Source: Phascolarctos cinereus (lineage: Eukaryota; Chordata; Mammalia; Diprotodontia; Phascolarctidae). Taken from it: a stretch of 64,000 nt of DNA. The stretch lies in assembly GCF_002099425.1 (NCBI RefSeq), contig NW_018344024.1:2728001-2792000 (forward strand). Direction: 5' to 3'. Of the stretch, positions 57,641 through 64,000 are shown one piece after another (the stretch's first letter is position 1; the number at the start of each line of letters is the position of its first letter). Below the pieces are notes generated by a model, which saw nothing but the letters and a program-made list of their open reading frames with translations, did no database searches and was not told the DNA's origin. Both the position numbers and the translations under genes were made by a program.

Positions 57641-58240
57641 AAGAGACACAATTGAAACAGTAAGAGACATACAAAGTTGAAATAAAAGATTCGAGTAGTA
57701 TGTATTGTACTTCAGCTGAAGGTAAAAAAAAGGCAGGAGTTGCAATCATAATCTTGGGCATAACACAAGTTAAAACAGACCTAATTAAAAGATATAATCA
57801 AAGAAACTACATTTTGCTAAAAACTCTCAACAAGGGAGGAAAACAAGTACTGAACTGGCATAGGATCCAAATTTTTAAAGAAAATATTAAATGAATTACA
57901 GGAAGAAATAAACTATAAAATATACTGAGAGGGGACATCAGTTAATCCCTCTCAAACCTATATAATCACAACTTAATATAATAATAAAGAAGTTAAAAAG
58001 ATGAATAGAATTGTATGAAAGTTAGATATGATTAATGTCTGGAGAACATTGGATGGGAATATAAAGGATTATAACTCTTTCTTAGCTTCATGTGGCACCT
58101 TCACAAAAATTTACCATTTATTAGGGCATAAAAAGATCACAAAAAATGCACAAAAACAAACATATTAAATGTACTTCATGATCATGATGCAACAAAATTA
58201 CATCCAATAAAGAACCTTAAAAACATGTACAAAAATTTAA
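57641..58240 (+). mobile_element. Old L1 LINE: endonuclease part of ORF2
   Basis: This is the continuation of the 54,371 element. ACTTCAGCTGAAGGT near 57,710, GATCCAAATTTTTAAAGAAA near 57,864, AAAATTTACCATTTATTAGG near 58,107 and TCATGATCATGATGCAACAA near 58,178 follow the L1 endonuclease. It breaks off near 58,240. Confidence 0.8.
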
Positions 58241-58511
58241 TTCAAGACTAAGACTTATCCTTGTGTAGGTTCATTATTGGATAAATGGGACAGTCCTAAA
58301 CTTGGAGAAGATGGAAAAGAGATAGTCGTAGAGGAGCCATGGAGAAGACAAGCAGCAGCACTAATAGCAACTATTTAACCTATCACAGAATGCACTATTA
58401 AGAAAAATCAAAGGAAGGGAAGAAAATGAAGTACAAGATGTCAAAGAAGCAACCTTCTCGGCATTTCCTAGGGAACCTTCTTTCAAATACAGACATTATA
58501 GAAATAATGTT
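58241..58511. other. Unassigned sequence
   Basis: Nothing recognised. Confidence 0.4.
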
Positions 58512-58778
58512 ATCATTCAGTTAATAAGGATTTTTAAAGAGTTATAATATCCCAGGTACTAAAGTACATTATAAGGATTGACAGTTACTCAATAAATAGT
58601 GTCTACCATTTGCTAGGTATGCTACTAAGAATTGGGAATAGAAAGAAAGCAAAAAAAAAACAGACTCAATGTTGTCATTCTATATGGGGAAATAAAACAT
58701 AAATATGTTTACATGCAATAAGCACACCTATACACATATAGTTATAAAATGTGTTCATATATGTATGTGTGTGTATGT

Positions 58779-58848
<70 letters not shown>

Positions 58849-59800
58849 GGGAGGTGGCAACATGGAAGACAATCTACCCACATGGAATTTGAGTATTTCA
58901 GTTGCTTTTTTAGGAGACCAGGAGGTTGTGGTAAGGGAGGAGAACATTCTAGGAATGGAGCACCACCATTAAAAATCTATGGAATCTTGGCATAGAGTGT
59001 CACATGTGAAGAATATCAAGAAGGCAGATATTGTTGAATGATAATGTATGTGGAAGAAAATAAATTCTAAGAAGAGTTAAAACTCTGGAAGAGACCATAT
59101 TGTGAAGGGCTTTAAATGCCTGGAAGTATTTTATATTTGATCCTGGCATAATAGTCATTGGATTTTATTGAATTGGGGACTGATATAGTCATACAATAAT
59201 TTTAGTTTGATCACACTGACAGCTGCATAGAGGAAGTATTGGAGGATAGAGAGACTTCTGGTAAGGAGATCAACCAAAAGGCTTTTGGAATAATTCAGGA
59301 AATAAGTGATAGGAACCTTCATGGGGGTTGTGGTTATGTGAGTGGACGGGAGGGGTTATAAATATGAGAGATATTGTGAAAGTTGAAATGATAAGTTGAT
59401 AACAGATTGGATATGTGGGCTGAGTAGTAGGGAGGAGTAGTGGATGACTGTGAGGTTGTGAACATGGGTGACTTGAAAGATGAAAATATCCTCTGATAAA
59501 GGAAGTATATTACAGAAGAAAATTTGAAGGGAAAGATAATTCCACTTTTGAATATGTTGATTTTGTGAAACTTAAATTATATCCTGTTTAAAATGTAAGA
59601 AAAGTAGCTAGTCATATGAGAATAGTTTAGGAGAGAGGTTAAGTCCAGATATGTTGACTGGGGAATTATCAGCATGCAGCTAATAAATGCTGCCATAGAA
59701 GAGGATGGATTACCCAATGAGATAGTAAAGAATTGTTTCTGTTACAAGGGCCAGTTGGAGACTCACTGAAGTAGTGCCCAAAGTGATTACCTAATTTCTG
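58512..59800 (-). mobile_element. LINE-2, 3' end and C-terminal coding region
   Basis: This is L2 read in reverse. The 3' end is near 58,580-58,640 (CTCAATAAATAGTGTCTACC), with a second, more worn 3'-like patch at 58,517-58,575. Then come GTGAAGGGCTTTAAATGCCT near 59,102, GATCACACTGACAGCTGCAT near 59,210, GATTGGATATGTGGGCTGAG near 59,405 and TGACTGTGAGGTTGTGAACA near 59,445. The reverse transcriptase side fades out towards 59,800. A GT/GA microsatellite interrupts it at 58,765-58,845. Confidence 0.75.
58765..58845. repeat. (GT)n / (GA)n microsatellite
   Basis: About 45 bases of GT with a few interruptions, then TATACA, then about 30 bases of GA. Confidence 0.95.
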
Positions 59801-60204
59801 AGGAAAACAGATCTGGTCCAACTCCAAAAGTCTGAAAGAACAGAGAATAGACTTTAAAACTGAGACAAAGGTATTGCTGGGCCTTGAGAAAGAAAAAGAT
59901 TAGTGGTAAGGAACAGTTTGCTGTAATGACACCATAGAGAAATCATCAATGTAATTGATAAAGACAGAAAAGCTGACTGAAGAGAAAGCCTTTAAAAATT
60001 GATGAAAAGGGCTATCTCTGTTGACAAGCACTTCACAACAAAATGACTGAAAATCATCTGAGAAGGGTAAATATATCATAATGAATTTGGCAAGCCTTCC
60101 TGAAATGGAAATGGACCAATTCCAAGTACTTCTAGAAGAGTATAAAGTACTAATAAAATTAAAGTGAACATATGGAATGACAGAAATTAAAAAGCCTAAC
60201 ATAT
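59801..60204. other. Unassigned, possibly decayed LINE-2
   Basis: No clear match was seen. An open minus-strand frame at 59,900-60,313 partly overlaps the SINE and shows no known domain. Confidence 0.35.
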
Positions 60205-60358
60205 TAATCAATAAGAATTTGTTAAGCAAGAGGCAGCTAAGTGATGCAGTGGATAGAGCACCAGCCTTGGAGTCAGGAGGACCTGAGGTCAAATCCGGCC
60301 TCAGACACAACACTTACAACCTGTGTGACTCTGGGCAACTCACTTAACCCTAATTGCC

Positions 60359-60406
<48 letters not shown>

Positions 60407-60700
60407 GTTTTAAGCACATACTATATTCCAGATATTGTACTATTCACTGAGCATACATATGTCAAAATAAAAAGAGAAAAGAAATAGTCTTTGCCCTCAA
60501 GGAAGTTACATGTGCAGAAATAAAGCACACATATGTGTACATACATACAACAAAGACACAAGATAGTTTTATGAAGAAAGGAATTAGCAAGTAACAATGA
60601 AGATCAGGAAGAAGCCAGCAAGTCTCATCAGAGTCTAATCTAATTTAGATCAAGACAGAGATATATTCTTAGATTCTCTGGAGTTGGGAGGAAGTGGAGA
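60205..60700 (-). mobile_element. LINE-2 3' end split by a SINE
   Basis: Left part 60,205-60,230 (CAATAAGAATTTGTTAAG) and right part 60,405-60,700 (AAGCACATACTATATTCCAG, CTTTGCCCTCAAGGAAGTTA) join as one reverse L2 3' end. The part beyond about 60,560 is uncertain. Confidence 0.7.
60231..60404 (+). repeat. tRNA-derived marsupial SINE with (CA)n tail
   Basis: GGCAGCTAAGTGATGCAGTG, CTTGGAGTCAGGAGGACCTG and CTGTGTGACTCTGGGCAACT. The tail is a pure CA run at 60,361-60,404. TTTGTTAAGCA on the left and GTTTTAAGCA on the right are a likely worn duplication. Confidence 0.92.
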
Positions 60701-61309
60701 AAAGAATGACAGAATTGAAATGAAAAAAAAATTCAGGAACAGAAAGAATGCAATAAACATAATGAAATAAAATAAAACAAAAGCGGTAATTTGAAAGAAT
60801 GCTTTAGAGGTCTATAAAACAAAAATATAAAACCTGAAGATAGGAGGTGACAAAACTATCTAAGAATAATAGGATGCTTTTCTTCTAAAAAACGGAGATT
60901 GAGAGGATTCATGTAATATCAACAGAAAGTAAACTCAATTCATGAAGAAATGTTGTGGTCATATTTCTGTGACATCAAAAAACAACTTTTTCAAGGAACA
61001 AAAGGGTGGATATGTAGTTTAACTTCCCATGGATAACCAATCACAATCACTCCAGATTATTCCATGATCACAAAAACTAAAAGTAAAATTAAATATAATG
61101 TTTTAAGGAGAAAATAAATCCATTTGCAGTCAAAAACAACAAAACCAAGCATAATCATGAAAGGAAGGATTGGGGTGTTAAATAAATAGATAAATTAGGA
61201 TTAGCTCTTCAAATTAACACATTAAAGGGTATTCAATATGCAAGTTAAACAAATAGGAGAAAGTTCAATAATTTCCAATAGTAATGGAAGATTAAGAAGT
61301 TAAAAAAAA
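60701..61309. other. Unassigned AT-rich sequence
   Basis: No element recognised. Confidence 0.45.
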
Positions 61310-61333
61310 TATGTGTGTGTGTGTGTGTGTATA

Positions 61334-61377
<44 letters not shown>
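61310..61377. repeat. (GT)n / (AT)n microsatellite
   Basis: About 20 bases of GT and about 40 bases of AT, immediately before the SINE head. Confidence 0.95.
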
Positions 61378-61380
<3 letters not shown>

Positions 61381-61527
61381 GCAGCTAGGTGGTACAGTGG
61401 GTAGAGCACTGGCCCTGAAGTCAGGAGGAGTTGAGTTCAAATCTGGCCTCAGATGCATGATACTCACTAGCTGTGTGACCCTGGGCAAGGCACTTAACCC
61501 CAATTGCCTCACCCACCCAAAAAATCA
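61378..61527 (+). repeat. tRNA-derived marsupial SINE (SINE1/WALLSI type)
   Basis: GGGGCAGCTAGGTGGTACAG, GAGTTCAAATCTGGCCTCAG (box B), GCTGTGTGACCCTGGGCAAG and CCCCAATTGCCTCACC. It is one of the least diverged SINEs in the window. Confidence 0.94.
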
Positions 61528-62039
61528 GTTTTCATAATGCCAGAAATTGAATAGGAGTTGAATTTGGTGTGGGGGTAACTTTATGTTTTAGTTTGAACTT
61601 TATAAATAAGAAACACTTCCACATTTTCTTAATGAAAATGAGAGGGTGAAACAAGCATTGGAGGAGTGATTAAAGATTCTAAGGAGTACAATGCATAATG
61701 GAGAAAAACAGAAAGATAATAGTTGGAAGAATTAATATTTGGGGGAAATATTCTCAACTCATTATTAAATCAACTTTACAGGAAGCAGGTTTACTCTAAA
61801 TTGATCTCCTAAATTCTATTGCCTTGAAAGTTCTGAAAATATTAATTAAGCAATGAGAATAAGAACATAAAACATATAAGACAGAAATTTCAGTATTTCC
61901 ATCGTAGATATTGAGAATTTCAGAAAATATAGACTCATTGAATTTGAGCAAGAAATTTAAAAAAATTCTTTTGTATTAACTATGAGATGGCTATGAAAGT
62001 TAATAAATACAAAATCAATATATATGCAATGATTTAGTT
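61528..62039. other. Unassigned AT-rich sequence
   Basis: Nothing recognised. Confidence 0.45.
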
Positions 62040-62245
62040 TCCAAAATATATTACATGAGCAATTTCATGTAAAGTAGATGTCATGGATATTATTATTCTC
62101 ATTTAATAGATGAGGACACTGAAACTCAGAAAGTTTGGGTTGCCCATAGTGAATATAACTAGCCATATTCAAAAGTGGGGTTATAATTTTAAGCTAGACT
62201 TTCTGGATTTCAAGTTCAATGCATTATTCATAATTCCACTATCCT
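62040..62245 (-). repeat. MIR-like SINE
   Basis: TTTAATAGATGAGGACACTG, then GGGTTGCCCATAGTGAATAT and the head side CTGGATTTCAAGTTCAATGC follow the MIR order. Confidence 0.7.
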
Positions 62246-62417
62246 TACAATTATGCTGTTAGTAATCTCACTGTGGTTATTATTGTTGTTATCTACCTGT
62301 GCCTTGCTCATAGTGAATGCACAACATAATTGAGTGATGACAGTAACTGTAGGAAGAATTTACCTTAGTCAGTTCATACTAATTCTTGTAAGCTCTCCTT
62401 AGTCCGCGTGTCTCTAA

Positions 62418-62457
62418 CATATATATATATATGTACATATATATATATATATATATA

Positions 62458-62498
<41 letters not shown>
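62418..62498. repeat. (AT)n microsatellite with TGTACA inserts
   Basis: AT units are broken twice by TGTACA, which gives a self-complementary run. Confidence 0.95.
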
Positions 62499-62499
<1 letters not shown>

Positions 62500-63297
62500 A
62501 TTCTGAACAAATCATAATGGTGGAGCTTTTAGTTCAAAGTCCAGCTGATCATTTCAATAAATATACTGTTACATCAAGAAATCTTGATCAAAACTGAACA
62601 CCAATTACATGAAACTTATTTTGCAAATGCTCCAAACAAAAAAAGGATTATCTTCTGATTCTTGGTTTCCCCAAATGTTCCTTTAAAGATGGTGTTTTCC
62701 TAATTTTGCTTATCACTAGAACTCTTAAAAGTCTCTCCTTAGTAAATATTAGAGTGACTTGAAAGTGGTTGGTATATCAATCCATTATAGGGGGAAAAAA
62801 GTGTATGAAAGCCTTATATTTCCAAGACTATTTCATGTCATTATACAATGAGGACATTGAATTATATTATCATAATATTAGATTATATTAGAATAATTTT
62901 TTTAAAAGTAGGCATTATTTTATTCTTTGTATTTCTATTTCTCCACTTATTACCTGGCTATAGTAGAAGTTCTAAAGGAGGAAAGAAATTACTGAAGCTG
63001 AATAGATCCAACTTGGGGGAGTGATGCAAAAACATGGTTGAGTCATTAAGCATAAGGAATAAGTAGACAGAGGTGGTTTTATTTGTTAAAATGGAATGAA
63101 TACTTTTATCAGTGAAATAATGGATCTTTCAAAATATTAAATCAAAGTTAATCATATTATGGTGTAATTAAGTCTTGTCTTAGTAAAGGAATATATGGCA
63201 GTTGGTTAAAGGAAGCTTAAGTTATGAAATGGAAGCAATTTAAATGATCTATCCACAGTTAGTTGTTATCTATGAACCAGGCAAAAAATAGAAAGGC
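62499..63297. other. Unassigned AT-rich sequence
   Basis: Nothing recognised. Confidence 0.45.
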
Positions 63298-63314
63298 AGA
63301 GCTGGTTTATTTCA

Positions 63315-63472
63315 TTTCTTTTTTTTTTTCCTTTTTGTGACATAATCAAGGGTAAGTGAATTGCCTAGGGTCACACAGCTAGCAAATGTCAACTATTTGA
63401 GGCTGGATTTGAACTCAGGTCCTCCTGACTCCAGGGCCAATGCTCTATCCATTGTGCCACCAAGCTGTCTAC
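63315..63472 (-). repeat. tRNA-derived marsupial SINE (SINE1/WALLSI type)
   Basis: A 17-bp duplication with one difference, AGAGCTGGTTTATTTCA (63,298-63,314) and AGAGCTGGCTTATTTCA (63,473-63,489), flanks it. On the minus strand the order is head, box B and CTGTGTGACCCTAGGC, then a tail (T-rich on the plus strand). Confidence 0.94.
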
Positions 63473-63489
63473 AGAGCTGGCTTATTTCA

Positions 63490-64000
63490 AAGGGTTCCAC
63501 ACCAGAAATATAAGGTATAGTTTTGTTTCTCTAAAACCCATAAAATTAGCATGATGATTTCAGTATAAATAATCTGAAATTATACATGAAGTTAAATATG
63601 CCTGAATATAATTTAGATTTTATGATAAGAATTTTGAACATTGACTATAAGGATTTTTTGCTTCATTTTGTTTTTGATAATTGGGCATACAAATTATAGA
63701 TTCTATAGAGAACATATTTATGTTTTAATTTTTGTCCTTAGATTTGAAAAACTGAATCAATAATATGTTAAAGTAGATTCAATGTTTCAAAATATAATTC
63801 AACTTATATTTAATAAATACATTATGTCTGAAGTAATTATACTTACTATTTGCATAAGTATTTAAAAATATTATAGATTACAAACTTGTATGAACTTTAA
63901 TTTTTAAAGTGCCTCTTTGCTTCCAAGTAATGAAACATTATGAAGATTTTGCACCATATTAAAATGAATATATAATTAAAATATGGATAAGGATATTTAA
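63490..64000. other. Unassigned AT-rich sequence
   Basis: Nothing recognised to the right edge. Confidence 0.45.

Overview
This window looks like an intergenic stretch of a marsupial nuclear genome. The case rests on its interspersed repeats, recognised from memory of the families and not by a database search. They are marsupial-type LINE-1 (L1) and its ORF1-only derivative HAL1, tRNA-derived and CORE-type SINEs of the Mar1/WSINE1/WALLSI kind, LINE-2, CR1/L3-type LINEs, one further non-LTR element, a hAT-like palindromic MITE, and AT-rich DNA with many microsatellites. I cannot name the species. I found no intact host gene, tRNA, rRNA or CRISPR array. The open reading frames are short and fall mostly in transposon fossils or in low-complexity DNA.

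Bases 1-16,500 form a multi-level nest of LINEs. An outer minus-strand L1 (5' end near 16,494, ORF1 at about 1,115-130, running off the left edge) was hit in its 5' UTR by a second minus-strand L1 (about 1,560-16,064). That second L1 was split by a plus-strand L1 (about 3,041-9,875), by a SINE (10,738-10,887) and by a nearly full-length HAL1 (10,931-14,074, 12-bp target-site duplication). The plus-strand L1 was itself hit by a CORE-SINE (4,086-4,327, perfect 16-bp duplication) and by a piece holding only a 5' UTR and ORF1 (about 4,421-6,271).

From 16.5 to 32 kb the DNA is mostly unassigned AT-rich sequence with scattered SINEs, L2 3' ends, an L1 3' UTR and microsatellites. From 32.5 to 34.0 kb lies a decayed CR1/L3-type LINE split by a WSINE-type SINE. 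At 36-37 kb there are two LTR-like fossils. At 39.2-39.9 kb there is a minus-strand non-L1 LINE, and at 41.0-43.2 kb an old minus-strand L1. From 45.3 to 48.5 kb lie a CR1 piece, a long plus-strand L2 with a SINE inside it, and a CR1 tail. At 50.06-50.29 kb there is a palindromic hAT-like MITE, followed at 51.0-52.8 kb by a minus-strand HAL1 with an internal deletion. From 54.4 to 58.2 kb an old plus-strand L1 carries a minus-strand L1 insert flanked by a 14-bp duplication. The last 6 kb hold minus-strand L2, SINEs, microsatellites and unassigned DNA.

There is no operon or gene network to describe. What can be learned here is the order of transposon insertions, read from nesting and target-site duplications. 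I saw nothing that amounts to a new biological system. The least ordinary items are the nest, the ORF1-only L1 copies, the palindromic MITE and two short unassigned reading frames. Boundaries marked approximate were set by eye against remembered consensus sequences.
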